From Desulfuromonadaceae bacterium (GTDB lineage Bacteria > Desulfobacterota > Desulfuromonadia > Desulfuromonadales > Syntrophotaleaceae), in contig JAIOSZ010000300.1 of NCBI GenBank assembly GCA_021107335.1, forward strand, positions 1 to 18,382: 18,382 bases of DNA, in the 5' to 3' direction. Below the pieces are notes generated by a model, which was given only the letters and a program-made list of their open reading frames with translations, was not told where the DNA came from and did not search any database. Positions 12,617-18,382 of this stretch are shown here, one piece after another. Position numbers and translations under genes: made by a program. The stretch's first letter is position 1. Each line of letters begins with the position of its first letter.

Positions 12617-13966
12617 GTGAACTATCAAGAGATCGTGCATGACGATCGCCAGCATGTCTGGCACCCCTGCACCCAGGAAAAGGACCACGAAGCACTGCCG
12701 CCCATTCCCATCGAACGGGGCGAAGGGGTCTATCTTATCGATAAGGCGGGCCGTCGCTATATCGATGGCGTCTCCTCCTGGTGGGTCAACCTTTTTGGTC
12801 ATAACCATCCCCGCCTTAATCGGGCCCTGACCGAGCAGGCCGGCCGTATTGCCCACCATATCTTTGCTGGCTTTACCCATGAACCGGCTGTGGAGTTAGC
12901 TCGGCGTTTGTGCGAAATGACCCCGGGAAACCTAAGTAAGGTCTTCTTTGCCGACAACGGTTCGGCGGCGGTGGAAGTGGCCCTGAAGATGAGCTTTCAA
13001 TACTGGCAGCAGTGTGGCAAGCCGAATAAGACCCGCTTCGTCTCCCTTACCGATGCCTATCACGGCGAGACCGTCGGCGCCCTGTCCGTGGGGGGCTGTG
13101 ATCTCTACCGCCAGGTTTATCAGCCCATGTTGCTGGATACTTTTCAGGCCCAGGGACCGGACTGCTTTCGTTGTCCCTACGGTCTGCATAGGGACAGTTG
13201 CGATGCTCCCTGTTTTGAGCATCTTGAAAAGCTGGTCAGCGAGCATCAGGATGAAATTGCTGCGGTGATTATCGAGCCATTGATTCAGGGTGCCGCCGGT
13301 ATGCGCATCTATCCGCCCGTCTATCTGCGCAAACTGCGCCAGCTGTGTGACGCCTGCCAGGTACACTATATTGCCGATGAAATCGCCGTCGGTTTCGGCC
13401 GTACTGGTAAAATGTTTGCCAACGAGCACGCCGGTGTCGCTCCCGATCTGATGTGCCTGTCCAAGGGCATCACCGGCGGCTACATGCCCCTCTCGGTAAC
13501 CCTGGCCACCGAGGAGATCTATCAGGCTTTCTACGACGACTATGAGACCCTCAAGGCCTTTCTCCATTCCCATTCCTATACCGGTAATGTGCTGGCCTGC
13601 GCCCTGGCCATCGAGGTGCTGAATATCTTCGATGAAGAACAGATTCTGGCCAATCTGGCACCCAAGATGGCCCTAATGGATCGCTACGCTGCCCGTTTCG
13701 AGGCCTTGCCTCAGGTCGGAGAATTTCGCCGCTGCGGCATGGTCGCCGCCGTGGAGATGGTAGCCGATAAGCAGCAGCGGACGCCCTATCCCTGGCAGGA
13801 ACGGCGGGGCTACCAGGTCTATCAGCAGGCCCTTAAGCAGGGTGCCCTGCTGCGGCCTCTGTGCAATGTGGTTTACTTTATGCCGCCTCTGACTATTGAA
13901 GAGCCCATGTTGGAAGAATTGCTTGAGATTGCCTTGAAGTCCATTGTCGAGGTGACTGAGACTTGA
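12617..13966 (+). CDS. bioA: Adenosylmethionine-8-amino-7-oxononanoate (DAPA) aminotransferase
   Basis: 449 residues from the GTG at 12617, chosen because GAGGG lies 7 bases upstream and the protein then starts [19 protein letters not shown] as in the family. A frame to ATG 12539 would add 26 unlike-family residues without a ribosome site. It is a class-III PLP aminotransferase: [27 protein letters not shown], aspartate D254 in [14 protein letters not shown] and PLP lysine K283 in [11 protein letters not shown]. It makes diaminopelargonate for BioD. A four-cysteine insert (C183, C186, C195, C199; C-x2-C-x8-C-x3-C) is present. I recall a similar insert in Bacillus-type BioA but not in the E. 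coli enzyme. Codon use appears more GC-rich than that of bioB. bioF, bioC and bioH are not in the window. Confidence 0.95.
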   Translation: MNYQEIVHDDRQHVWHPCTQEKDHEALPPIPIERGEGVYLIDKAGRRYIDGVSSWWVNLFGHNHPRLNRALTEQAGRIAHHIFAGFTHEPAVELARRLCEMTPGNLSKVFFADNGSAAVEVALKMSFQYWQQCGKPNKTRFVSLTDAYHGETVGALSVGGCDLYRQVYQPMLLDTFQAQGPDCFRCPYGLHRDSCDAPCFEHLEKLVSEHQDEIAAVIIEPLIQGAAGMRIYPPVYLRKLRQLCDACQVHYIADEIAVGFGRTGKMFANEHAGVAPDLMCLSKGITGGYMPLSVTLATEEIYQAFYDDYETLKAFLHSHSYTGNVLACALAIEVLNIFDEEQILANLAPKMALMDRYAARFEALPQVGEFRRCGMVAAVEMVADKQQRTPYPWQERRGYQVYQQALKQGALLRPLCNVVYFMPPLTIEEPMLEELLEIALKSIVEVTET

Positions 13967-13983
13967 GGTATGTTCAGCCGTAC

Positions 13984-14020
13984 TTGCCCTTGCTGAATCC
14001 GCTGTGTTCCGCAGGGGCAA
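13984..14020 (+). other. Hairpin between bioA and pncA
   Basis: TTGCCCTTGC (13984-13993) pairs with GCAGGGGCAA (14011-14020), nine of ten positions plus one G-U, around a 17-base loop. No T run follows, so it is not a typical intrinsic terminator. It may protect or process the bioA 3' end. Confidence 0.4.
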
Positions 14021-14052
14021 TTGCTAGGTAACTATGGATCGGGGGAGGTCTC

Positions 14053-14622
14053 ATGGCTCAGACGCAGGATCTGTTCAGACCGGGGGATGCGCTGCTGGTG
14101 GTCGATGTGCAGAACGATTTCTGTCCCGGTGGATCACTACCTATCGAGCACGGAGATGAAGTAGTCGCCGAACTCAATCTCTGGATTGCCACCGCACAGC
14201 AGCAACAGGTGCCGATCTTTTTGACCCGCGACTGGCATCCTGCCGGACATCCCAGTTTCGCCGTCAACGGTGGCCCGTGGCCGGTGCACTGTCTGCAGGA
14301 TACCTTCGGTGCGGCTTTGCATGACAAACTACTGACTCCAGTGGTTGCTGAGGTGGTCACCAAGGGCACCCGTTTCGATCAGGATCAGCTATCGGCTTTT
14401 GACCAGACCGGTTTAGCAGATAAGTTGCGCCGCGACGGCATTGGCCGTCTGTGGGTTGGTGGCCTGGCCCTCGATGTCTGCGTCTTGGCAACGGTGCTCG
14501 ATGGATGTCGGGAAGGGTTCGAGGTACAGGTGCTGGTAAAGAGCTGCCGGCCGGTAACGGCAGCAGGCGAACGACAAGCACTGGAAAAGATGCGCCAAGC
14601 TGGCGCGGTATTAGTGGAGTAG
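14053..14622 (+). CDS. pncA: Nicotinamidase (isochorismatase-like hydrolase)
   Basis: 189 residues. The cysteine-hydrolase triad is visible: D18 in LLVVDVQNDFCPGGSL, K104 in VVTKGTRFDQD and C143 in GLALDVCVLATV. The metal site is D60, H62 and H66 in TRDWHPAGHPSF. WPVHCLQDT is also typical of nicotinamidases, rather than isochorismatases. It deamidates nicotinamide to nicotinate for NAD salvage. Usual family members read ATDYCV around the cysteine; here it is ALDVCV, a mild change. GGGAGG lies 6 bases before the ATG. It is 86 bases after bioA and could be read with it or alone. Confidence 0.9.
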   Translation: MAQTQDLFRPGDALLVVDVQNDFCPGGSLPIEHGDEVVAELNLWIATAQQQQVPIFLTRDWHPAGHPSFAVNGGPWPVHCLQDTFGAALHDKLLTPVVAEVVTKGTRFDQDQLSAFDQTGLADKLRRDGIGRLWVGGLALDVCVLATVLDGCREGFEVQVLVKSCRPVTAAGERQALEKMRQAGAVLVE

Positions 14623-15000
14623 GGCGCAACTGTCGGTATTTATTTGTCGTAAATGCTGACCTAAAGCTAAAAGGATCCATCTTGACTATGCCGGTCCCGG
14701 CCGGAAGAGGGTAGCGTAGCGGTGTTGGTTTTAAACCCAACAGCCCCTTCGGCTACTGCTGAGAAGAGAAGCGGACCGATTGTTTCAGCAACCAACTTTC
14801 GGAAGAGGGGCCGCGCGAAGAAATTGCTGCCGCTGTGGACTGGCTCTAGGGTTGTTGGCCTTTTCCTTACCAGCGTGACCGTATGCCCCACGCAGTGGCA
14901 AGGCATTTTTTGCTTCCTTTTTGTTACCGCTTGGATAAAAAGGAAGGCGTTTGGCGGGACGCGACCCGCCGGTCTTGAATTGTCACTAATGCTTGTCTAG
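14623..15000. repeat. Gene-free, hairpin-rich intergenic block
   Basis: No convincing gene is present; the open frames here (for example + 14722-15000, 92 codons) have no ribosome site and low-complexity, basic products. The block holds several hairpins. One is a nested stem with GTAGC/GCTAC outside (14711-14715, 14752-14756) and TGTTGG/CCAACA inside (14723-14728, 14737-14742). Others are a terminator-like stem at 14883-14911, a 10-bp-arm stem CTTCCTTTTT/AAAAAGGAAG (14913-14922, 14937-14946), and GGCGGG/CCCGCC (14953-14958, 14965-14970). CGGAAGAGGG occurs twice (14702-14711, 14810-14819). This architecture suggests a dispersed intergenic repeat, or less likely a structured RNA. Confidence 0.5.
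14883..14911 (+). terminator. Terminator-like hairpin with T run
   Basis: ATGCC and CCAC (14883-14891) pair with GTGG (14895-14898) and GGCAT (14902-14906), with a 3-base bulge and a 3-base loop. Six T bases (14906-14911) follow directly. It could end transcripts coming from pncA, 260 bases upstream, or be part of the repeat block. Confidence 0.5.
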
Positions 15001-15141
15001 TTTTCATCCGGAAACGGCTCTTTTCCCCAATCTCGGCGTCAATCCGCGCCCTTGCGTGTGCGGCGTAAACAGCTACGCCTCCGTGCAAGCGCTTGATTTC
15101 CTTGACCTTGGGAAAAATTGCTCGTTTCCCATATGAAAACT
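14999..15141. repeat. About 143-bp imperfect palindromic element
   Basis: The sequence is nearly self-complementary about position 15070. The outermost arms AGTTTTCAT (14999-15007) and ATGAAAACT (15133-15141) are perfect. CATCCGGAAACG (15005-15016) faces CGTTTCCCATATG (15123-15135). TTTTCCCCAA (15021-15030) faces TTGGGAAAAA (15109-15118) with one mismatch. The centre is GGCGTA-6-TACGCC (15062-15079). It could fold into one long hairpin. It looks like a MITE-like or mosaic intergenic repeat, and copy number must be tested in the genome. A frame runs through it on the minus strand but I do not regard it as a gene. Confidence 0.7.
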
Positions 15142-15146
15142 GCACT

Positions 15147-15175
15147 GTGTCCATCCAAAGTTTCCGGATGGACAC
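15147..15175. repeat. Inverted repeat with 10-bp perfect arms
   Basis: GTGTCCATCC (15147-15156) and GGATGGACAC (15166-15175) are perfect reverse complements around a 9-base loop, directly beside the long palindrome. GTTTCCGGATG (15160-15170) is also the perfect inverse of CATCCGGAAAC in the palindrome's left arm (15005-15015). This suggests both belong to one composite element. The 10-mer TGCACTGTGT occurs at 15141-15150 and again at 15208-15217. Confidence 0.75.
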
Positions 15176-15241
15176 GAGTTAGTAAAAGGTAGAAAGTGCG
15201 ATATGATTGCACTGTGTAATGCTTGGGGCGTTGGAAGGGGA

Positions 15242-15268
15242 TTTGAGAGCCTTTCTCCACCTCTCAAA
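15242..15268. promoter_or_regulatory. Inverted repeat upstream of the ferritin-like gene
   Basis: TTTGAGAG (15242-15249) and CTCTCAAA (15261-15268) are perfect 8-bp arms around an 11-base spacer, 53 bases before the start codon. It could be an operator or a leader hairpin for the rubrerythrin-family gene. It is not a recognised Fur or PerR box. Confidence 0.4.
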
Positions 15269-15321
15269 ACGAATTCTGCTGGTTCTGTGCTGGCTGGCCT
15301 TTCAGTACTGTGGAGAGTTAG

Positions 15322-15837
15322 ATGAATGTTTATGACTTTGCTATACAGATGGAAACTGATGCCGAAATATTTTACCGAAAATTGGCGGCTGACAGTATTA
15401 TCCCTGGCATAAAAGGAATCTTCACTGATCTTGCTGATGACGAACAACGCCACGGCCAGCTATTTCAGGCCCTAAAAGAACAGCAGGTGCCCGATGCTGT
15501 GACTGATTCGGGGGTGTTGAAAAAAGCCAAGAATATTTTTGAGAAAATTCTCGCTGAGAAACAGAATCTGCCTTCACTGACAAGCAATCTCGAATCCTAC
15601 CGGTATGCTTTAAAGCTCGAAGCGGAAGGCGTGAAGCTATACACCGATGCCGCGAATCGGGAAATCGATAGTGAGATTAAACAGTTGTTGCTGCGCATTG
15701 CCAAGGAAGAAGCAAACCATTTCAATATTGTAGAAAATATCTACAATTTTGTTAATGCTCCTAATCAATATCTGGCCTGGGCAGAATTCAGCAGTTTGGG
15801 GGAATTTCAGGCTTTTGGCCGTGAAACGGATCTGTGA
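15322..15837 (+). CDS. Ferritin-like diiron protein (rubrerythrin family, no rubredoxin domain)
   Basis: 171 residues with two helix-pair repeats of the ferritin-like fold. Likely diiron ligands are E11 in METDAEIFYRKLA, the E41-x2-H44 pair in DDEQRHGQLF, E100 in LKLEAEGVKLY, and the E130-x2-H133 pair in KEEANHFNIV. The C-terminus has no CxxC pairs, so the rubredoxin domain of classical rubrerythrin is missing and electrons would have to come from a separate partner. Proteins of this group are usually linked to peroxide or oxygen protection in anaerobes; the exact activity here is not determined. GGAG lies 7 bases before the ATG. It stands alone, with a hairpin-rich region upstream and its own terminator downstream. 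Confidence 0.85.
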   Translation: MNVYDFAIQMETDAEIFYRKLAADSIIPGIKGIFTDLADDEQRHGQLFQALKEQQVPDAVTDSGVLKKAKNIFEKILAEKQNLPSLTSNLESYRYALKLEAEGVKLYTDAANREIDSEIKQLLLRIAKEEANHFNIVENIYNFVNAPNQYLAWAEFSSLGEFQAFGRETDL

Positions 15838-15877
15838 TTAGGTGCTGGATCGCTTAGGGCAGTGAATGAAGCATTTA

Positions 15878-15909
15878 AACCCGCCGTTGTGCTAACGGCG
15901 GGTTTTTTT
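15878..15909 (+). terminator. Intrinsic terminator of the ferritin-like gene
   Basis: AACCCGCCGTT (15878-15888) pairs perfectly over 11 bases with AACGGCGGGTT (15894-15904) around a 5-base loop, followed by a T run (15903-15909). On the other strand the T run is poor, so it mainly stops + strand transcripts before the convergent nagZ-like gene. Confidence 0.95.
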
Positions 15910-15934
15910 AGAGCGCTGATGTTTGAATGGACCT

Positions 15935-17092
15935 TCAATAGGGTGGCAGCTGGCGGCTTAGTTTCGATTTTAATCGGCTGACACGCCGATAGGCTTGGTC
16001 GATGCGTTGTTCGCTGATGCGGCCCTGTTGTACCAGTTTGTAGATCAATGAGACGGTAGTACCGACAATTTGTTCATCGCTAGTACAAATTAGCAGAATG
16101 TCCACGCCGGCATTAATGGCACGCTCCACCGCTTCCTCTGCAGGGTAGAGGCTGCTAATCGCATTCATTTGCAGGTCGTCGGAAATAATCACCCCGTCGT
16201 AGGCCAACTTTTGCCGTAGTAGTCCGCTCAGGATTGGCCGAGACAGGGTTGCCGGTAGGTCTCTATCGAGCTGAGCGTTGTAAACGTGGGCGGTCATGAT
16301 GGCATCGACCAAGCCCGCTTCGATCAGATTTGCATAGGGCCGCAGTTCGGTTTCAGACCAGGTTTCGGTGATGTCGACAAAACCACGATGGCTATCGGCG
16401 GTAGAACTGCCATGGCCGGGGAAGTGTTTCAGGCAAGTTGCTATGTTGTGTGCCCGATGAGCCGCAATAACCTCAGCGGCATGAGCAGTTACTCGGGCTG
16501 GGTCCGCAGAAAAGGAGCGATCGAGTGAGCCGATAACGGGATTGTTCGGATTGCGGTTCAAGTCGACCACCGGGCTGAAGTTGAAATTTATGCCGAAGCG
16601 ATGCAACGTTTTGGCAATGTCGTTGGATCGATGGCGGGTCACCGCAAGATTATTTTGGCTGCCGAGTTCAGCAAAACTGGTTGTAGGGGGGAAGTTGTCC
16701 CGGGCTTTGAGGCGGCTCACCCGTCCGCCTTCCTGGTCTACGGCGATCAACAGCGGGGTGGGACTGGCAGTCTGCAGGGAATTGGTCAGACGCTGCAACT
16801 GCTCGGGAGAAACGATATTGCCTGTCGAAAGAGATCCCTTGGATGAATTGCTGCGCAGCATGACACCGCCTAGATGGCGCAGACGAATATCCTCATTAAG
16901 GGGATGCTGGGGCGGCAATTTGATGCCCTCGAAACAGACTAGCAGCATCTGGCCGATGCGGGCTTGCAGCGGCAGCGGGGGCGGTTCTGGAACGGCTGTT
17001 GAACGGCACCAGATTAGTCCTAGCAGAACAATCAGAAGCCCTGTGAACAGGGCTCGATGCCATTTTATGGTCAGGGTATAATTCACAGGCAA
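15935..17092 (-). CDS. nagZ: Glycoside hydrolase family 3 beta-N-acetylhexosaminidase (NagZ-like), membrane-anchored or exported
   Basis: 385 residues. After a short basic N-terminus there is a hydrophobic segment (about 14-29, ALFTGLLIVLLGLIWC) followed by a Pro-rich linker, so the catalytic domain should lie outside the cytoplasmic membrane. Family 3 signatures: VDQEGGRVSRL near 118, KHFPGHGSSTADSH (222-235) with the Asp-His dyad D233/H235, and the predicted nucleophile D305 in IISDDLQM. NagZ enzymes remove N-acetylglucosamine from muropeptides. E. coli NagZ is cytoplasmic, whereas Gram-positive homologs are exported. The segment ends in Cys but lacks a proper lipobox (IWC). The start is uncertain: only TTG 17092 or GTG 17086 fit, without a ribosome site. 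Confidence 0.85.
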   Translation of the reverse strand: MPVNYTLTIKWHRALFTGLLIVLLGLIWCRSTAVPEPPPLPLQARIGQMLLVCFEGIKLPPQHPLNEDIRLRHLGGVMLRSNSSKGSLSTGNIVSPEQLQRLTNSLQTASPTPLLIAVDQEGGRVSRLKARDNFPPTTSFAELGSQNNLAVTRHRSNDIAKTLHRFGINFNFSPVVDLNRNPNNPVIGSLDRSFSADPARVTAHAAEVIAAHRAHNIATCLKHFPGHGSSTADSHRGFVDITETWSETELRPYANLIEAGLVDAIMTAHVYNAQLDRDLPATLSRPILSGLLRQKLAYDGVIISDDLQMNAISSLYPAEEAVERAINAGVDILLICTSDEQIVGTTVSLIYKLVQQGRISEQRIDQAYRRVSRLKSKLSRQLPPY

Positions 17093-17107
17093 GGGAATGG
17101 TTTCTAT

Positions 17108-17141
17108 AAAAAAAGCCCGGCGGCTAACCGCTGGGCTTTTT
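17108..17141. terminator. Terminator behind the cold-shock gene
   Basis: AGCCCGGCGG (17114-17123) and CCGCTGGGCT (17128-17137) form a 10-bp stem with one G-U and a 4-base loop. On the minus strand it is followed by seven T bases, so it ends the csp transcript. A T run on the + side makes it weakly bidirectional. It lies only 15 bases before the nagZ-like start. Confidence 0.92.
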
Positions 17142-17167
17142 GCTTGAGTGTTGTCAAATGTAACGAG

Positions 17168-17368
17168 TTAGTCTTTGCGGACATTGGACGCCTGGGGGCC
17201 TTTTTGTCCTTCGGTCACATCAAAAGAGACGCGGTCACCCTCGGCAAGGGACTTGAATCCATCACCCTGGACTTCCGAAAAGTGGACGAAAACATCCGGG
17301 CCGTTGTCCTGCTCGATGAAACCAAAACCCTTAGCGTCGTTAAACCATTTAACTGTGCCCTCTGCCAT
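17168..17368 (-). CDS. Cold-shock domain protein (CspA family)
   Basis: 66 residues from the ATG at 17368 ([18 protein letters not shown]), with GGAGA 6 bases upstream. Another in-frame ATG at 17380 and a longer frame to 17485 lack good ribosome sites. The RNA-binding motifs RNP1 (KGFGFI) and RNP2 (VFVHF) are intact. The C-terminus [17 protein letters not shown] is typical. It is a small beta-barrel binding single-stranded RNA or DNA, usually an RNA chaperone; cold induction is common but not universal among paralogs. It is divergent from a DEAD-box helicase and followed by a strong terminator. Confidence 0.96.
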   Translation of the reverse strand: MAEGTVKWFNDAKGFGFIEQDNGPDVFVHFSEVQGDGFKSLAEGDRVSFDVTEGQKGPQASNVRKD

Positions 17369-17469
17369 TTTGTTCTCCATGTTTCCCGATTGGGATGTTT
17401 TTGTTGTGGAGACCGAGTCCGCTGGCTGAAAGATACAAAGCCGAATTAGGTCTATGTGCTTTGTTCTAG

Positions 17470-17486
17470 ATTGACGCCGTGTCAAT
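17470..17486. promoter_or_regulatory. Inverted repeat in the csp upstream region
   Basis: ATTGAC (17470-17475) and GTCAAT (17481-17486) are perfect arms around 5 bases. On the minus strand the sequence contains TTGACA, a possible -35 box for csp, but no convincing -10 box follows at 16-18 bases. It may be an operator. It lies about 100 bases before the csp start, leaving room for a long leader as in other cold-shock genes. Confidence 0.35.
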
Positions 17487-17691
17487 GTTCCAGGTTAGAA
17501 AAATCCCCACAACATATTACCAAGATGATCGAAGGCTAACATGGGGAGGTTTTTAAAAACAAGCATTTTTCTACCAAGAATTGCAAAATAGAACGATTTT
17601 TTATCAGGGAAAAATTTCATCATCAAAAACAATACACAAGGACAGAAAGGAGTCAAGACAGCCATTTGGATAAGAGTTTTTAAGAGATAAA

Positions 17692-17808
17692 ATGACTACA
17701 GTGGAACTCAAGTGGATAGGCTTGCAGGTGGGCTTAGGTTATCCTGTTGGCGATAGACGCGGATGTGGTTATGACTGGGGGAATAATTGCAGTCCCAATT
17801 GCAGATAG
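17692..17808 (+). CDS. Possible 38-residue Gly/Cys-rich small ORF
   Basis: An ATG at 17692 opens a 38-codon frame ending at TAG 17808. The product has a hydrophobic, Gly-rich first half (LKWIGLQVGLGYPVG) and a tail GCGYDWGNNCSPNCR with three cysteines. The ribosome site is weak (AAGAGA 5 bases upstream); a better AAAGGAG at 17645 is too far away. It ends 54 bases before the helicase promoter. It could be an unannotated small peptide or a chance frame, and only conservation could decide. The AT-rich stretch 17500-17690 before it holds short palindromes (GTTTTTAAAAAC at 17549-17560) and no other gene. Confidence 0.25.
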   Translation: MTTVELKWIGLQVGLGYPVGDRRGCGYDWGNNCSPNCR

Positions 17809-17861
17809 ATTAATATAGGGCTTTTAGTGTTGTGACACCATATAGGCAGTGTGTTATGTGC

Positions 17862-17891
17862 TTGACAGTGTGGAGTCATTGTTGTTACTAT
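17862..17891 (+). promoter_or_regulatory. Sigma-70 promoter of the DEAD-box helicase
   Basis: TTGACA (17862-17867), an 18-base spacer and TACTAT (17886-17891). Transcription should start near 17898-17900, giving a leader of about 85 bases before the ATG at 17983. Confidence 0.75.
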
Positions 17892-17935
17892 CCGTCAGTT
17901 AATCATACTTTCTGGAAAACACGACCTATCGCAAG

Positions 17936-17961
17936 GCCCCGGAATTAACTCGGGGCTTTTT
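17936..17961 (+). terminator. Leader terminator between helicase promoter and start codon
   Basis: GCCCCG (17936-17941) and CGGGGC (17951-17956) form a 6-bp GC stem with a 9-base loop, followed by TTTTT (17957-17961). It sits downstream of the promoter and 21 bases upstream of the helicase ATG, so it must be read through for expression. The leader just before contains CCT and AGG (17925-17936), which could form a competing small hairpin. Confidence 0.8.
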
Positions 17962-17982
17962 ATATTTAAAGAAAAGGAACTC

Positions 17983-18382
17983 ATGGATTTTCAAACCTTC
18001 AACTTTCACCCTCAGATTATGAGCGGCATCAAGGCCGCCGGCTATCTTTCCCCGACCCCTATTCAGCAACAGGCCATACCGCCGGTGCTCAATGGAAGTG
18101 ATGTCATGGGACTAGCTCAGACCGGCACCGGAAAAACGGCCGCTTTTGCGCTACCTATTTTGCAGCGCCTGTCCAGTGGTGGCAAAGGTTATGTTCGTGC
18201 TCTGGTCGTAGCTCCGACCCGTGAACTGGCCGAGCAGATTCACGAAGCTTTTAAGAGTTTTGGCCAACAGACCGGCTTGACTAGTATTACTGTTTATGGT
18301 GGCGTTGGCATTAACCCACAGATTGCCAAGCTGAAACGGGGCACCGAGATTGTTGTGGCATGCCCTGGCCGTCTCCTCGACC
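17983..18382 (+). CDS. rhlE: DEAD-box ATP-dependent RNA helicase, RhlE-type (5' part, cut by window end)
   Basis: The first 133 codons of a gene running off the window. Visible helicase motifs: Q motif (F-x-HPQIMSGIKAAGYLSPTPIQQQAIP region), motif I Walker A AQTGTGKTAAF, motif Ia PTRELAEQI, the GG motif VYGGVG, and motif Ib CPGRLLD at the very edge (usually TPGRL). The DEAD, SAT and C-terminal RecA-like motifs lie outside, so the exact subgroup (RhlE, DeaD or SrmB) is provisional; the short N-terminus favours RhlE. Such helicases remodel RNA during ribosome assembly and cold adaptation. AAAAGGAA lies 5 bases before the ATG. Expression appears to pass a leader terminator. Confidence 0.93.
   Translation, partial: MDFQTFNFHPQIMSGIKAAGYLSPTPIQQQAIPPVLNGSDVMGLAQTGTGKTAAFALPILQRLSSGGKGYVRALVVAPTRELAEQIHEAFKSFGQQTGLTSITVYGGVGINPQIAKLKRGTEIVVACPGRLLD

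Noticed and set aside
12932..13573. 213-codon minus-strand frame opposite bioA
   Set aside because: Shadow of bioA with no ribosome site or family motif.
14686..14760. SRP (4.5S) or other housekeeping RNA in the hairpin block
   Set aside because: GGAAGA-type motifs are present but the conserved SRP loop, RNase P and tmRNA signatures are not.
14722..15000. 92-codon + strand frame and overlapping minus-strand frames in the gap after pncA
   Set aside because: No ribosome site; composition is that of translated hairpin repeats; better explained as intergenic repeat DNA.
14924..15175. 83-codon minus-strand frame through the long palindrome
   Set aside because: Starts with GTG inside an inverted repeat arm and reads across both palindrome arms; no ribosome site and no known motif.

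Overview
The window looks like chromosomal core DNA of a Desulfuromonadales/Geobacter-Pelobacter-type bacterium (Desulfobacterota). This is inferred from gene order (nrdR-ribD-ribE-ribBA-ribH-nusB, then an orphan M17 N-terminal domain and hom), from the style of the proteins, and from moderate GC with strong GGAGG-type ribosome sites. No phage, transposase, CRISPR array, tRNA or rRNA was seen. The genus is not proven by the sequence.

Left part (1-6480, + strand): a tightly packed housekeeping run. It holds the ribonucleotide reductase repressor NrdR, the complete riboflavin set (RibD, riboflavin synthase RibE, bifunctional RibBA, lumazine synthase RibH), NusB, a small protein that resembles only the N-terminal domain of M17 leucyl aminopeptidases, and homoserine dehydrogenase. 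A strong bidirectional terminator closes the run. Riboflavin genes overlap or sit close together, except for a 160-base gap before ribH that carries a perfect 12-bp palindrome.

Middle (6526-10487): on the minus strand, O-acetylhomoserine sulfhydrylase (metY) followed by the tRNA wobble methyltransferase trmL. Divergent from metY is an NFACT/RqcH-type ribosome quality-control protein. It converges on a minus-strand IHF-beta-like DNA-bending protein.

Biotin block (10697-13966): bioB-bioD-bioA under a near-consensus sigma-70 promoter. The promoter's -35 box lies inside a near-perfect BirA operator (two half-sites, each 8/9 to consensus, 14-bp spacer), so the operon is very probably repressed by a DNA-binding BirA encoded elsewhere. 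A nicotinamidase (pncA) follows.

14623-15321 is a 699-base stretch without a convincing gene. It is packed with hairpins, including a roughly 143-bp long imperfect palindrome (14999-15141) and a 10-bp-arm inverted repeat beside it. It looks like a mosaic of dispersed intergenic repeats. A ferritin-like diiron protein (rubrerythrin family) with its own terminator follows.

Right end: a membrane-anchored or exported GH3 (NagZ-type) glycosidase on the minus strand, a cold-shock protein on the minus strand, and, divergent from it, a DEAD-box RNA helicase of RhlE type cut by the window end. The 614 bases between csp and the helicase are AT-rich. They hold an inverted repeat, a possible 38-codon Cys/Gly-rich small ORF, a promoter, and an intrinsic terminator placed between the helicase promoter and its start codon. 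That terminator suggests a transcription-attenuation leader and is the best candidate here for an undescribed regulatory device.
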